A stretch of 64,000 bases of DNA from Massilia varians. Its GTDB lineage: Bacteria > Pseudomonadota > Gammaproteobacteria > Burkholderiales > Burkholderiaceae_D. Of this stretch, positions 41,010-51,236 are shown in pieces. The notes under the pieces were generated by a model. That model saw only the letters and a list, made by a program, of their open reading frames with translations, ran no database searches and was not told the DNA's origin. The position numbers and the translations under genes are program-made. Within the stretch, counting starts at the first letter, position 1; each line of letters opens with the position of its first letter. Where the stretch lies: the NCBI RefSeq assembly GCF_027923905.1, contig NZ_AP026966.1, positions 1,117,001 through 1,181,000 on the forward strand. Reading direction: 5' to 3'.

Positions 41010-41086
41010 CGTCAGGACGCCGGCTTGCTCAGCGGAGGGCCGAAATGCAATCCGCGTATGTATCTTTATGTATTGATTTCGTCGAC

Positions 41087-41135
41087 TGTTACATGGTGTT
41101 ACAAAACCTAACACATCCGCAATCTTTACGTTACA
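41087..41135. repeat. TGTTACA repeats upstream of BrnA-like gene
   Basis: TGTTACA occurs twice ten bases apart (41087-41093 and 41097-41103), with a third related CGTTACA at 41129-41135. Ten-base spacing would put the two copies on one DNA face, so they might be an operator. Evidence is only the repetition. Confidence 0.4.
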
Positions 41136-41196
41136 TACACGGACGACAATTCATCCCGTCGTCACAGGTTGGCGAAGCTTTTAACGGGATGATTGC

Positions 41197-41430
41197 ATGA
41201 ACAAAGAATATGAGCCGGATTGGGACCAGCCGGTGAACCGCATCGAAGAACCGGCTGTCGCCGTCAAGCCGCAAACGATCAACGGCGTCAAACAGATCGT
41301 TACGATCCGTTTGGACGTGGACATGCTCGATTGGTTCAAGTCGGCGGGTCCGGGTTACCAGACCCGTATCAACCAGGTACTGCGTGAGTACATGGACGCG
41401 CAGCGCGCAGCTGGGTCGCAAGAGAAGTGA
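41197..41430 (+). CDS. BrnA-family antitoxin-like protein, no BrnT partner
   Basis: A 77-residue protein whose C-terminal half (IVTIRLDVDMLDWFKSAGPG, YQTRINQVLREYM) matches the ribbon-helix-helix domain of BrnA antitoxins. BrnA is normally encoded directly after the BrnT toxin, but no toxin-like gene is present in the 245-base gap upstream, and downstream lies repeat R5. It is thus probably a stand-alone DNA-binding protein. Target genes are unknown; the TGTTACA repeats just upstream are candidates for autoregulation. Confidence 0.75.
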   Translation: MNKEYEPDWDQPVNRIEEPAVAVKPQTINGVKQIVTIRLDVDMLDWFKSAGPGYQTRINQVLREYMDAQRAAGSQEK

Positions 41431-41477
41431 TGGTTCGGGGCGCATGCCCCGATTTTCTTTTGAGCTTGTGGTTTTAC

Positions 41478-41605
41478 GTAGGGTGGACGGCTATGCCGTC
41501 CGCGCGTTCAAGCAGTGGATGAGTAGCCGCGCAGACAGCATTACCATGATTTGAACGCGCGGTCGGCGAAGCGTGATCTGGTCCACTGGACCAGATCACG
41601 CCTAC
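41478..41605. repeat. Palindromic repeat R5 with embedded perfect palindrome
   Basis: A 128-base copy between the BrnA-like gene and fmt, beginning GTAGGGTGGACGGC and ending GCCTAC. Its right side has the same 27-base palindrome as R4 (41573-41599) preceded by TTGAACGCGCGGTCGGCG, also shared with R4. Confidence 0.85.
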
Positions 41606-41625
41606 AAACACCGATTCGGCCAGCC

Positions 41626-42573
41626 TTACGAGAAGACTTTCCCGTCCAGCGGGAAACTCTTGAGAAACTCCGATGCTGCCAGGCGCTTGCCACCCGGCTT
41701 TTGCAGTTCGGTCATGCGAAGCGCGCCGCTGTCGCATGCGACGACGATGCCCGCCGCATCCGCCGCCAGCACCTGGCCCGGCGTGCCGGCGCCGGGCGCC
41801 AGTTCCGCATTCCACACTTTGACCGTCACGCCGTCCACCAGCCCGTGCGCTCCCGGCAAGGGATTAAAGGCGCGCACCCGGCGCCACAGCACGTCGGCGG
41901 CCAGGGTGAAATCGAGCTTCGCTTCTTCCTTGCTGATCTTGGCGGCGTAGGTCACGCCGTCTTCCGGCTGCGGCACCGCCTCCAGCTGGCCGGCCTGCAT
42001 CTTGCGCAGCGCCGCAACGATCATGCGTCCGCCCAGGGCGGCCAGCTTGTCGTGCAGGCTGCCGGTGGTGTCGCTGTCCGCGATGGCGACGCGTTCGATC
42101 AGCATCATCGGCCCGGTGTCGAGGCCTTCTTCCATGCCCATGATGGTCACGCCCGTGTCGGCGTCGCCGGCTTCGATCGCGCGGTGGATCGGCGCGGCGC
42201 CGCGCCAGCGCGGCAACAGGGAGCCATGAATATTGATGCAGGGCTTGATATCGAGCGTACTGCGCGGCAGGATCAGGCCATAGGCCGCCACCACCATCAC
42301 GTCGTAATCGAGCGCCAGCAGGCGTTCATGGGCGGCGCGCGCTTCCTCGGCGCGCTGCGGGTCCTTGGCGTCCATGCGCAGCGACAGCGGCTGCGCGACG
42401 GGCATGCCGTGCGCCAGCGCATATTGTTTCACTGCCGAGGCCTGCAGCTGCATGCCGCGCCCGGCCGGGCGGTCGGGCTGGGTCAGGACCAGGGGAATCT
42501 CGAAGCCGGCCTCGTGCAGGGCACGCAGGGCGACAGCGGCGAACTCGGGCGTACCGGCGAAGACGACCTTCAT
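41626..42573 (-). CDS. fmt: Methionyl-tRNA formyltransferase
   Basis: A 315-residue enzyme that formylates initiator Met-tRNA using formyltetrahydrofolate. The catalytic Asn-His-Asp set lies in [20 protein letters not shown] and EEGLDTGPM. The start at 42573 ([16 protein letters not shown]) follows the def stop by 11 bases, giving the standard def-fmt operon. Confidence 0.96.
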   Translation of the reverse strand: MKVVFAGTPEFAAVALRALHEAGFEIPLVLTQPDRPAGRGMQLQASAVKQYALAHGMPVAQPLSLRMDAKDPQRAEEARAAHERLLALDYDVMVVAAYGLILPRSTLDIKPCINIHGSLLPRWRGAAPIHRAIEAGDADTGVTIMGMEEGLDTGPMMLIERVAIADSDTTGSLHDKLAALGGRMIVAALRKMQAGQLEAVPQPEDGVTYAAKISKEEAKLDFTLAADVLWRRVRAFNPLPGAHGLVDGVTVKVWNAELAPGAGTPGQVLAADAAGIVVACDSGALRMTELQKPGGKRLAASEFLKSFPLDGKVFS

Positions 42574-42584
42574 CGAGCGGCCTG

Positions 42585-43124
42585 TCAGCGGCGCGCGGCG
42601 CGCAGGGCGGCGTCGCGTTCCATGCCGCGCTCTTCCTTCTGCAGCTTGGCCTTGATGCGGTTGCGCTTGAGCGGCGACAGGTACTCGACGAAGACCTTGC
42701 CCATCAGGTGGTCCATCTCGTGCTGGATGCACACGGCCAGCAGGCCGTCGGCGTCGAGCTCGAATTCCTTGCCTTCGACGTCATAGGCCTTGACCTTGAC
42801 GCGCGCCGGGCGCTCGACGCCGTCATAGATGCCGGGCACCGACAGGCAGCCTTCGTCGTAGACCTGCTTCTCGTCGCTGGCCCAGGTGATTTCCGGGTTG
42901 ACGAAGACCAGCAGCTGGTCGGTGGTTTCGCTGACGTCGATGACGACCACGCGCTCGTGCACGTCCACCTGGGTGGCGGCCAGGCCGACGCCCGGTGCGT
43001 CGTACATGGTCTCGGCCATGTCCTTGACCAGCTGGCGCAGGTGCTCGGTGCCGAATTCGGTGACCGGCTTGGCAATCTTGTGCAGGCGTGGATCAGGGTA
43101 GCGGAGGATCTTCAGTAAGGCCAT
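42585..43124 (-). CDS. def: Peptide deformylase
   Basis: A 179-residue metallo-deformylase that removes the N-formyl group from new proteins. Signature motifs: [11 protein letters not shown] (46-56), EGCLSVPG with metal ligand Cys93, and QHEMDH with His135, Glu136 and His139. Start at 43124 ([14 protein letters not shown]) was chosen over longer in-frame readings. Divergent from the LysM gene across 276 bases. Confidence 0.96.
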   Translation of the reverse strand: MALLKILRYPDPRLHKIAKPVTEFGTEHLRQLVKDMAETMYDAPGVGLAATQVDVHERVVVIDVSETTDQLLVFVNPEITWASDEKQVYDEGCLSVPGIYDGVERPARVKVKAYDVEGKEFELDADGLLAVCIQHEMDHLMGKVFVEYLSPLKRNRIKAKLQKEERGMERDAALRAARR

Positions 43125-43400
43125 GGTCGAAAAAGTAAGAGGAGATAGGTGTTCAATAAGATTGTTGCGCGCGTACAGAAATGCAACACATCCCCGATCC
43201 TGCAAGACGCGGTTTGTCTTGCTAGTTCAGGGATTTATGTGCAGAATTTGATTCAGTACGGCAACCTTTTGTCGATCAGAGCGGGTCATCGTGCTGTCTT
43301 TTTCCAGCAGACGATGCGCGCTGCCAGCCATTCGGTGTCAAAGCCGCAATCCATGTACGCCAAGCGGACGCCACGACGGACACAATGACGGAAATAAGCA

Positions 43401-44525
43401 ATGAAAAATTTTAGCACAGTCGTGACCCGCGCCGCTGCCGCGGCCCTCGTTGCGTGTGCCGTGGCCGGTCCGGTCCAGGCCGCCCCCGCATCGTCCGCCC
43501 ATTGCGCTTTCCGCCCCAACGCGCCCGACCAGCATGTCGTGGTCAAGGGCGATACCCTCTGGGATATTTCTGGCACCTTCTTGCAGAACCCCTGGTGCTG
43601 GCCGCAGGTGTGGGGCATGAACCGCGACGAGATCCGCAACCCGCACTGGATCTATCCCGGCCAGATCATTTATTTCGACCGCACGCGCGGGCGCCTGTCC
43701 CTGACCCGCCCGGGGAGCGGCGACGGCCGCCGTAGCGACGGACCGAGCGAGCCGCCCATCACCAAGCTGTCGCCGCAGCTGCGCAGCGAATCGCTCGAGC
43801 GCGATGCCGTGCAGTCGATCCCGGCCGGCATGATCGAGCCTTACCTGACCCAGCCGCTGGTGGTCGAAGCCGATGCCCTGGCCAGCGCCCCCCGCATCGT
43901 CGCCTCGCAGGAAGGCCGCGTCTACCTCGGCACGGGCGACCGCGTGTATGTCACAGGGAAGCTGGAGGGCGGCAGGACCTTCCAGGTGTTCCGTCCGAGC
44001 GGCCCGCTGCGCGATCCGCAGACGCGCAAGGTACTGGCGCACGAGGCCGCCTACCTGGGCACCGTCACGCTCGACCGCGAAGCGGCGCCGGGCGTGGATG
44101 CCCATACCTTCCGGGTTGCCGAGATGCGCCAGGAAATGGGCGTCGGCGACCTGCTGGTCCCGATGCCGCCGACGCCGGTGCGCAACTACATGCCGCACGC
44201 GCCGGCCCAGCCGGTCGATGCGCGCGTGATGTCGATCTATGCGGGCGTGAGCTACGCCGGCCAGAGCCAGGTGGTGACCGTCAATCGCGGGAGTGTTGAC
44301 GGGCTCGATGTCGGTTCCGTGCTGCAGCTCTATCATCTCGGGAAGACGGTGCCGGACCCGGCCAGCAAAGGCGTGCTCGGCTTCGGCAAACGGACGATCA
44401 AGCTGCCCGACGAGCAATATGGCAGCCTGTTTATTTTCCGCGTGTTCAGCAATGTGTCGTACGGGCTGATCATGCAAGTGACGGCGCCGGTGGAAGTCGG
44501 CGACGTGGCGCGCTCACCGGAGTAA
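43401..44525 (+). CDS. LysM-domain protein, exported
   Basis: A 374-residue protein with a signal peptide (about residues 1-28, cleavage near VQAAP) and one LysM domain at about 45-100 (VVVKGDTLWDISGTFLQNPW to IYPGQIIYF), which binds peptidoglycan. The rest is a beta-rich region of unknown role. The LysM protein-dprA-smg order is common in betaproteobacteria. dprA begins seven bases after the stop, so the two are probably cotranscribed. Divergent from def. Confidence 0.88.
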   Translation: MKNFSTVVTRAAAAALVACAVAGPVQAAPASSAHCAFRPNAPDQHVVVKGDTLWDISGTFLQNPWCWPQVWGMNRDEIRNPHWIYPGQIIYFDRTRGRLSLTRPGSGDGRRSDGPSEPPITKLSPQLRSESLERDAVQSIPAGMIEPYLTQPLVVEADALASAPRIVASQEGRVYLGTGDRVYVTGKLEGGRTFQVFRPSGPLRDPQTRKVLAHEAAYLGTVTLDREAAPGVDAHTFRVAEMRQEMGVGDLLVPMPPTPVRNYMPHAPAQPVDARVMSIYAGVSYAGQSQVVTVNRGSVDGLDVGSVLQLYHLGKTVPDPASKGVLGFGKRTIKLPDEQYGSLFIFRVFSNVSYGLIMQVTAPVEVGDVARSPE

Positions 44526-44532
44526 ACCTACC

Positions 44533-45657
44533 GTGCAGGACACGGCTCCCCACACTGTCACCAGATCGCCGGACGCCCGCGCCATTGCCGACTGGATCCG
44601 GCTGGAAGGAACGGCAGGCGTGGGATGCCGCACCGGCAAATTGCTGCTGGACGTCTTCGGCTCGCCGGCGGCGATCTTCCGCGCCGGCCATGCGGCCCTG
44701 GCCGCCCACGTGCCGGCCGCCCAGGCCGCCGCGCTCTATGCGCCGCTCTCTCCCGAGCTGGCCCGGCGGACCGAGCTCACGCTGGCCTGGCTGTCCGGCG
44801 CCAATCGCCACCTGCTCACGCTGCACGACGCCGATTATCCGCACAGCCTGCGCCAGATTCCCGATCCGCCGCTTCTTCTTTATGTACATGGACAGCGAGC
44901 ATTGTTGTCCGCGCCCATGATCGGCGTGGTCGGCAGCCGCAATGCGAGCACGCAGGGCAGGGCCAACGCCGAGGCTTTCTCCGAAGCCTTGTCGCGCGCG
45001 GGCTTGTGCGTGGTGTCGGGCATGGCGCTCGGCATCGATACCGCCGCACACGAAGGCGCCTTGCGCGGCCCGGGCTCGACGGTCGCGGTCATCGGCACCG
45101 GTCCCGACCGTGTCTACCCGGCGCGCAACCGCCCGCTCGCGCACCGCATCGCCGACCAGGGCTGCATCCTCAGCGAATATGCGCTCGGCACGCCGCCGGT
45201 CGCCGGCAACTTCCCGCGCCGCAATCGCATCATCAGTGGCATGGCGGCCGGGGTGCTGGTGGTCGAGGCGGCGGCGCAGTCGGGTTCCCTGATCACGGCC
45301 CAGATGGCGGCCGAGCAGGGGCGCGAAGTCTTCGCCTTGCCGGGATCGATCCACTCGGCGCTGGCCAAGGGTTGCCACCAATTGATCCGCGAAGGCGCGC
45401 AGCTGGTCGAGACCGTGGACGAGGTGCTGGCGGCGCTGCGGGTCTCGCCGCTCGTGCGGCCGGCCGCGCCCCCGCCCGCAGCGGCCGGCGCGTTGCTGGC
45501 CGCGCTGGGCGACGATCCGGTGGAGCCCGATGCGCTGCTGGCACGCCTGGGCCGTGACGCCGGCGCGCTGGCCGGCGAACTGCTGGCGCTCGAACTTGGC
45601 GGGCTGCTCGAACGCCTGCCCGATGGCCGTGTGCAGCGCGTGGTACGCGCCGCGTAA
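44533..45657 (+). CDS. dprA: DNA-processing protein DprA
   Basis: A 374-residue DprA/Smf that binds incoming single-stranded DNA and loads RecA during natural transformation. The Rossmann-like core contains GSRNASTQGRANAEAF, SGMALGIDTAAHEGAL and GNFPRRNRIISGMA motifs. A helical N-terminal region and a C-terminal winged-helix (DprA_WH) domain flank it. A GTG start at 44533 gives QDTAPHTVT. Presence alone does not show natural competence. Confidence 0.93.
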   Translation: MQDTAPHTVTRSPDARAIADWIRLEGTAGVGCRTGKLLLDVFGSPAAIFRAGHAALAAHVPAAQAAALYAPLSPELARRTELTLAWLSGANRHLLTLHDADYPHSLRQIPDPPLLLYVHGQRALLSAPMIGVVGSRNASTQGRANAEAFSEALSRAGLCVVSGMALGIDTAAHEGALRGPGSTVAVIGTGPDRVYPARNRPLAHRIADQGCILSEYALGTPPVAGNFPRRNRIISGMAAGVLVVEAAAQSGSLITAQMAAEQGREVFALPGSIHSALAKGCHQLIREGAQLVETVDEVLAALRVSPLVRPAAPPPAAAGALLAALGDDPVEPDALLARLGRDAGALAGELLALELGGLLERLPDGRVQRVVRAA

Positions 45658-45707
45658 ATCCCGGAAAGTATGGCCGTTCTCGTCTATGCGTGTCGCATGA
45701 GGCGGTG

Positions 45708-45771
45708 CGAAGAAAAGTATTCTTCGTGCGATATTTTTGTGAAATATCTGGCCTGATTTTTGTTAAAAATC
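45708..45771. other. Three tandem A+T-rich perfect hairpins
   Basis: Consecutive perfect 7-base stems between dprA and smg: CGAAGAA/TTCTTCG (45708-45726, 5-base loop), GATATTT/AAATATC (45730-45748, 5-base loop) and GATTTTT/AAAAATC (45755-45771, 3-base loop). The surrounding 100 bases are unusually A+T-rich for this genome. Could be a protein-binding array, a leaky terminator for dprA, or chance. Confidence 0.5.
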
Positions 45772-45884
45772 GACAAAACTGATTGAACGGATAAGGCCGC
45801 TATACAACGTTTTTTACGCACAGGGCGCCGCGTGGCGTGCCAGGCTTGTGCCACGGCGAGCTTAGCTGCTACAGTAGCGTCACT

Positions 45885-46343
45885 ATGTTCGACATCCTGG
45901 TCTACCTCTACGAGACGTACTATCGTCCTGACGCCTGCCCCGAGCCGGCGGCCCTGGCACGCAAGCTGTCCGCCGTCGGTTTCGATGACATCGAGATTTC
46001 CGAGGCGCTGGACTGGCTCTCCGGGCTGACCGAAGCGGCAGTTTCCGACGCCATCGATGCCTGCACCGGCATCCGCTACTACGTGGACGAGGAGTACATC
46101 GAACTGGGCAGCGCCGCGATCGGCTTCATCCAGTTCCTTGAAAGCGCCAAGGTGCTCAGCCCCGTGCAGCGCGAGATCGTCATCGAACGCGCGCTGGCCT
46201 GCGACGAGTCGCCGGTGGCGCTGGGCAAGCTCAAGATCATCGTGCTGATGGTCCTGTGGAGCCAGGGCAAGGAGCCCGATGCGCTCATGTTCGACGACCT
46301 GTTCGGCGGCGACGACGACCAGGAACCGCGATTGCTGCACTGA
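45885..46343 (+). CDS. smg: DUF494 protein Smg
   Basis: A 152-residue acidic, helical protein of the Smg/DUF494 family, found next to dprA in many beta- and gammaproteobacteria; biochemical role unknown. Start at 45885 ([15 protein letters not shown]) matches the family; in-frame codons upstream would add an unrelated segment. A clear terminator follows, so the topoisomerase gene downstream probably has its own promoter. Confidence 0.92.
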   Translation: MFDILVYLYETYYRPDACPEPAALARKLSAVGFDDIEISEALDWLSGLTEAAVSDAIDACTGIRYYVDEEYIELGSAAIGFIQFLESAKVLSPVQREIVIERALACDESPVALGKLKIIVLMVLWSQGKEPDALMFDDLFGGDDDQEPRLLH

Positions 46344-46363
46344 GCAATCCAGCACAAGACACG

Positions 46364-46385
46364 ACGGGGCCGAGGCCCCGTTTTT
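46364..46385 (+). terminator. Rho-independent terminator after smg
   Basis: A perfect ACGGGGCC/GGCCCCGT stem with a two-base loop gap (46364-46371 with 46374-46381), then a T-run, 20 bases past the stop. Confidence 0.85.
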
Positions 46386-46602
46386 CGTTTCTGCGGCACT
46401 ATTTCCGAGCGTGGCCACGACGCCGGACCGTGCATCGCCAGCCGTACGCACACTTGCGGTGCGGCTGTCATCGCGCTTATCATTGGCCGCTCAATCCAGA
46501 TTGTTACCATTCAGACACTACGGCTTTCACAACCGTCCAGCCCGGGAGCATGTATGATGCGCGGGCAAAAGCCACTTATATATAGAGCACCCGAGAAACA
46601 CT

Positions 46603-49269
46603 ATGACCAAATCCCTCATCATCGCAGAGAAGCCGTCGGTCGCGAACGACATCGCGAAGACGCTGGGCGGCTTCACCAAGCACGATGAGTACTTCGAATC
46701 CGACCAATACATCCTGTCGTCCGCCGTCGGCCACCTGCTCGAGATCGCGGTGCCCGAGGAGTACGACGTCAAGCGCGGCAAATGGAGCTTCACGCACCTG
46801 CCGGTGATCCCGCCGTATTTCGCGCTGAACCCGATCGCCAAGACCGAATCGCGCCTCAAGGTGCTGAACAAACTGATCAAGCGCAAGGACGTCACCACCC
46901 TGATCAACGCATGTGACGCGGGGCGTGAAGGTGAACTGATCTTCCGCCTGATCGCTCAAAACGCGAAAGCCAAACAGCCGGTCAAGCGCCTGTGGCTGCA
47001 GTCGATGACGCCCGGCGCGATCCGCGAAGGTTTCGCCAACCTGCGCAGCGACGACGAGATGCTGCCGCTGGCCGACGCCGCGCGCTGCCGCTCGGAAGCC
47101 GACTGGCTGATCGGCATCAACGGCACCCGCGCCATGACCGCCTTCAATTCGAAAGAGGGCGGGTTCTACCTGACCACCGTGGGCCGGGTGCAGACCCCGA
47201 CCCTGTCGATCGTGGTCGAGCGCGAAGAGAAGATCAAGAAGTTCGTCCCGCGCGACTATTGGGAAGTGCGCGCCGAGTTCGTGTGCGCCGCCGGCGTGTA
47301 TGAAGGGCGCTGGTTGGATACGAACTTCAAGAAGGACGAGAACGATCCGGAAAAACGCGCCGAGCGCCTGTGGAGCCGCGCCGCCGCCGATTCGATCGTC
47401 GCCGCCTGCCACGGCAAGCAGGGCATCGTCACCGAGGAATCGAAGCCGACCACCTCGATGGCGCCGGCCCTGTTCGACCTGACCACCCTGCAGCGCGAGG
47501 CCAACGGCCGCTTCGGCTTCTCGGCCAAGAATACGCTCGGCCTGGCCCAGGCGCTGTACGAGAAGCACAAGGTGCTGACCTACCCGCGTACCGATTCGCG
47601 CCATCTGCCGGAAGACTACATCGCCACCGTCAAGAGCACGCTCGAGTCGCTGAACGAGACCAACAACTACCAGCAGTTCTCCAAGCAGGTGCTGAAGAAC
47701 GGCTGGGTCAAGCCGAACAAGCGCATCTTCGACAATGCCAAGATCTCGGACCACTTCGCGATCATCCCGACCGGCGTCATCCCGAAGAACCTGACCGAGC
47801 CGGAACAAAAGCTGTATGACCTGGTGACGCGCCGCTTCCTGGCCGTGTTCTTCCCGCCGGCCGAGTTCCTGGTGACCACCCGCTTCACCGAAGTCTCGGG
47901 CCACCAGTTCAAGACCGAGGGCAAGGTGATGACCAACCCCGGCTGGCTGGCGGTGTACGGCAAGGACACCACCGGCGACGACAAGGACGGCGCCAACCTG
48001 GTGCCGGTGCAGAAGGGCGAGAAGGTCCTGGCCGACAAGGTCACGCCGAACGGCCTGGTGACCAAGCCGCCTGCACGCTACACCGAAGCGACGCTGCTGT
48101 CGGCGATGGAAGGCGCGGGCAAGCTGGTCGACTCCGACGAGCTGCGCGACGCCATGGCCGGCAAGGGCCTGGGAACGCCGGCCACGCGCGCGGCCATCAT
48201 CGAAGGCCTCCTGACCGAAAAATACCTGGTGCGTGAAGGGCGCGAACTGATCCCGACCGCGAAGGCGTCGCAGCTGATGACGCTGCTGCGCGGCCTGGGC
48301 GTGAACGAACTGACCGCGCCAGAGCTGACCGGCGAATGGGAGTTCAAGCTCTCCCAGATGGAGAAAGGCAAGATCTCGCGCGACGAATTCATGCGCGAGA
48401 TCGCGCAGATGACGCAGATTATCGTCAAGCGCGCCAAGGAATACGACAACGAGACCATCCCGGGCGACTACGCGACCCTGAAGACCCCGTGCCCGAACTG
48501 CGCCGGCGTGGTCAAGGAGAACTACCGCCGCTTCGCCTGCACCAAGTGCGATTTCTCGATGTCGAAGACGCCGGGCAGCCGCCAGTTCGAGATCAATGAG
48601 GTCGAGGAGCTGCTGGAGAAGCGCACCATCGGCCCGCTGCAGGGCTTCCGCTCGAAGATGGGCCGTCCGTTCGCAGCGATCCTGCGCATCGTGCGCGACG
48701 AGGACATCCAGAACTTCAAGCTCGAATTCGACTTCGGCCAGGACCAGGACGAAGGCGAGGACGGCGAGGGCGTCGACTTCAGCGGCCAGACCGCGCTCGG
48801 TCCCTGCCCGAAGTGCGCCAGCGGCGTGTACGAGATGGGCCTGGCCTATGTGTGCGAGAAGACGGTCGCCAAGCCCAAGGCCTGCGACTTCCGCAGCGGC
48901 CGCATCATCCTGCAGCAGGAGATCCTGCCGGAGCAGATGGCCAAGCTGCTCAATGACGGCAAGACCGACCTGCTGCCGGGCTTCGTCTCGCAGCGCACGC
49001 GCCGTGCCTTCAAGGCTTTCCTGGTGCGCGGCAAGGACGGCAAGATCAGCTTCGAGTTCGAGGAGCGCAAGGCCAAGCCGGCGGCAAAAGGCAAAGCCGC
49101 TGCCGCCGACGGCGCCGCGGATAGCGCCGATGGCGCGGCTGAACCGGCAGTGAAGGCGGTGAAGGCGGCCGCCAAGAAGGCGCCGGCCAAGACCGCGGCG
49201 AAAGCGCCGGCCAAGACCGCCGCGCGCAAGCCGGCGGCGAAGAAGATCGCGACGGCGGCGAAGAAGTAA
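46603..49269 (+). CDS. topB: DNA topoisomerase III-type (type IA)
   Basis: An 888-residue type IA topoisomerase that relaxes or decatenates DNA. The TOPRIM start is SLIIAEKPSVANDIA, and acidic residues lie in ACDAGREGELIFRL. The catalytic Tyr327 is in YPRTDSRHLPED. C-terminal zinc-binding/topoisomerase C-repeats follow (CPNCAGVVKENYRRFACTKC region near 630). The last 50 residues are an Ala/Lys/Pro-rich basic tail. The DxG in place of DxD is normal in many TopB relatives. Placement after dprA-smg is conserved; the gene has its own leader and a strong terminator. Confidence 0.93.
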   Translation: MTKSLIIAEKPSVANDIAKTLGGFTKHDEYFESDQYILSSAVGHLLEIAVPEEYDVKRGKWSFTHLPVIPPYFALNPIAKTESRLKVLNKLIKRKDVTTLINACDAGREGELIFRLIAQNAKAKQPVKRLWLQSMTPGAIREGFANLRSDDEMLPLADAARCRSEADWLIGINGTRAMTAFNSKEGGFYLTTVGRVQTPTLSIVVEREEKIKKFVPRDYWEVRAEFVCAAGVYEGRWLDTNFKKDENDPEKRAERLWSRAAADSIVAACHGKQGIVTEESKPTTSMAPALFDLTTLQREANGRFGFSAKNTLGLAQALYEKHKVLTYPRTDSRHLPEDYIATVKSTLESLNETNNYQQFSKQVLKNGWVKPNKRIFDNAKISDHFAIIPTGVIPKNLTEPEQKLYDLVTRRFLAVFFPPAEFLVTTRFTEVSGHQFKTEGKVMTNPGWLAVYGKDTTGDDKDGANLVPVQKGEKVLADKVTPNGLVTKPPARYTEATLLSAMEGAGKLVDSDELRDAMAGKGLGTPATRAAIIEGLLTEKYLVREGRELIPTAKASQLMTLLRGLGVNELTAPELTGEWEFKLSQMEKGKISRDEFMREIAQMTQIIVKRAKEYDNETIPGDYATLKTPCPNCAGVVKENYRRFACTKCDFSMSKTPGSRQFEINEVEELLEKRTIGPLQGFRSKMGRPFAAILRIVRDEDIQNFKLEFDFGQDQDEGEDGEGVDFSGQTALGPCPKCASGVYEMGLAYVCEKTVAKPKACDFRSGRIILQQEILPEQMAKLLNDGKTDLLPGFVSQRTRRAFKAFLVRGKDGKISFEFEERKAKPAAKGKAAAADGAADSADGAAEPAVKAVKAAAKKAPAKTAAKAPAKTAARKPAAKKIATAAKK

Positions 49270-49291
49270 CAGCGCTGCGCTTCCGATAGCG

Positions 49292-49324
49292 AAAACGCGA
49301 ACCTCCGGGTTCGCGTTTTTTTTT
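49292..49324 (+). terminator. Rho-independent terminator after topB
   Basis: A perfect AACGCGAACC/GGTTCGCGTT stem (49294-49303 with 49308-49317) with a four-base loop, followed by a run of nine T. Confidence 0.9.
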
Positions 49325-49501
49325 GCGCCGATGTATCCCGCATAGCGCTGTCGCATCCATTCCTCACATCATAAAAATTTGCTTCTCATTAAGCTCTGGT
49401 TCCGGTAATAATCGAACAAGCAAACCACCGCAAGTTTCATCATTCGGTCGCCTGAGCGCAGGCGCAACACCTATAACGATATCGAGACCCCGTCTGAACC
49501 C

Positions 49502-51199
49502 ATGAAGCTCTCCGACCTGAAAATCGCGACCCGCCTGTACCTCGGCTACGGCATCCTGATCGGCATCACCTCCATCGTCGTCGCCATCGCTTACGGCAAC
49601 GTCACCGCGCTCGATTCCGCCAACGACGCCAATGTGCACACCTACAAGGTGCTGGCCGAAGTCGACGGCGCCATGGAGGCGCTGGTCAACATCGAAACGG
49701 GCGAACGGGGCTATGCCCTGACCGGCCAGGAGGCTTCGCTCCAGCCTTATACTGCGGGCCTGCAGGAATTCCAGCAGCACCTCGAGCGGGCGCTGGCGCT
49801 CACCGCCGACAACGAGGCGCAGCAGGGGCGCCTCAAGCAGCTGGCGCAGCACCAGCGCGACTGGATGGCGCGCGCCATCGAACCGGTGATCGCCCAGCGC
49901 CGCGCCGCCGTCGGCGACGACCTGTCGCAGGTTGTCGCGACCGTCAGGGAAGGCAAGGGCAGGGCCGGCATGGATGCCATGCGCGCGACCGTGGCGCAGA
50001 TCAGGGCCGCCGAGGACGCGCTGCTGGTGCAGCGCGCGGCGCAGACCGAGCAAGCCCGATCGGCCATGCGCCGCACCCTGATCGGCGGCGGCCTGATCGC
50101 CGCGGTGCTGGCGATCTTCATGGCCTACCAGCTGGGCCGGAACATCAGCATTCCGCTGGGCCGCGCGGTCGGCCTGGCGCGCCGGGTGGCGCAGGGCGAC
50201 CTGACCGCCGAGGTCAAGGTCCGCACCCGGGACGAAGCCGGCGAACTGATGGCCGCGCTGAAGGACATGAACGCTTCGCTGGTGGCGATCGTCTCGAAGG
50301 TGCGCGCCGGGACCGCCACCATCGCGACCGCGGCCGGCGAGATCTCGGCCGGCAACCACGACCTCTCCAGCCGCACCGAACAGCAGGCCGCGTCGCTCGA
50401 GGAAACCGCTTCGTCGATGGAAGAGCTGACCTCGACCGTCAAGCAGAACGCCGACAACGCGCGCCAGGCCAACCAGCTGGCCGCGAGCGCCGCCGACACC
50501 GCCGCGCGCGGCGGCGAAGTGGTGGCCGAGGTGGTCACCACGATGGGCTCGATCAACGAAGCGTCGCGGCGAATCGCCGACATCATCACCGTCATCGACG
50601 GCATCGCCTTCCAGACCAATATCCTGGCGCTGAATGCGGCCGTGGAGGCGGCGCGCGCCGGCGAGCAGGGCCGCGGCTTCGCGGTGGTGGCGGGCGAGGT
50701 GCGCAACCTGGCGCAGCGCTCGGCCGCGGCGGCCAAGGAGATCAAGGGGCTGATCGGCGACTCGGTGTCGCGCGTGGAAGCCGGCTCGCGCCTGGTGGAC
50801 CAGGCCGGCCGCACGATGGATGAAGTGGTGGCGAGCGTGAAGCGCGTCTCCGACATCATCGGCGAGATCGCGGCGGCCAGCGAGGAACAGCACGAAGGCA
50901 TCGAGCAGGTGAACGGCTCGATCATGCAGATGGACGAGGTGACGCAGCAGAACGCGGCCCTGGTCGAGCAGGCCGCCGCCGCCGCCGCCGCGATGCGCGA
51001 GCAGGCCGCCGGGCTGGCGCAGCTGGTGGACACCTTCCAGCTCGCCGAGCAAGGGCGGGCGCAAGCGCCGGTGCAAGCCCTGCCGCGCACGCCCGCACGC
51101 GCAGCACTGCCGCGTGGCCGCAGGACGGCGCAAGGCGGCCGGCAGCCCGTGAAGCCGCAGGCTTCAGCCGAGGTTGCCGAAATCGCCGAGGTAGATTAA
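49502..51199 (+). CDS. Methyl-accepting chemotaxis protein, CHASE3 type
   Basis: A 565-residue chemoreceptor. First membrane helix about residues 10-35, a periplasmic CHASE3-like helical domain ([20 protein letters not shown]...), second helix about 183-208, HAMP to about 265, and a signalling domain with the hairpin tip at [32 protein letters not shown] residues around 380-400. No CheR-binding pentapeptide ends the protein. The ligand is unknown; CHASE3 domains often bind small ligands or none. Confidence 0.92.
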   Translation: MKLSDLKIATRLYLGYGILIGITSIVVAIAYGNVTALDSANDANVHTYKVLAEVDGAMEALVNIETGERGYALTGQEASLQPYTAGLQEFQQHLERALALTADNEAQQGRLKQLAQHQRDWMARAIEPVIAQRRAAVGDDLSQVVATVREGKGRAGMDAMRATVAQIRAAEDALLVQRAAQTEQARSAMRRTLIGGGLIAAVLAIFMAYQLGRNISIPLGRAVGLARRVAQGDLTAEVKVRTRDEAGELMAALKDMNASLVAIVSKVRAGTATIATAAGEISAGNHDLSSRTEQQAASLEETASSMEELTSTVKQNADNARQANQLAASAADTAARGGEVVAEVVTTMGSINEASRRIADIITVIDGIAFQTNILALNAAVEAARAGEQGRGFAVVAGEVRNLAQRSAAAAKEIKGLIGDSVSRVEAGSRLVDQAGRTMDEVVASVKRVSDIIGEIAAASEEQHEGIEQVNGSIMQMDEVTQQNAALVEQAAAAAAAMREQAAGLAQLVDTFQLAEQGRAQAPVQALPRTPARAALPRGRRTAQGGRQPVKPQASAEVAEIAEVD

Positions 51200-51236
51200 G
51201 CAGCTACACCGTATTCCAACGACTGCTTTCGGCTCG

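Noticed and set aside
40952..41050. SAH- or cobalamin-riboswitch before metH
   Set aside because: The leader shows a short hairpin but none of the conserved cores of those riboswitches; a plain promoter with TATAAT fits better.
40952..41196. BrnT toxin gene before the BrnA-like gene
   Set aside because: No frame in this gap encodes a protein of BrnT length or character.
45837..45884. Earlier start for smg (MPGLCHGEL...)
   Set aside because: The extra residues do not resemble the family, while [10 protein letters not shown] at 45885 does.
46903..46940. Missing second aspartate in the topoisomerase TOPRIM motif (DAGREGE)
   Set aside because: DxG instead of DxD is common among TopB-type enzymes, so it is not a sign of inactivation.
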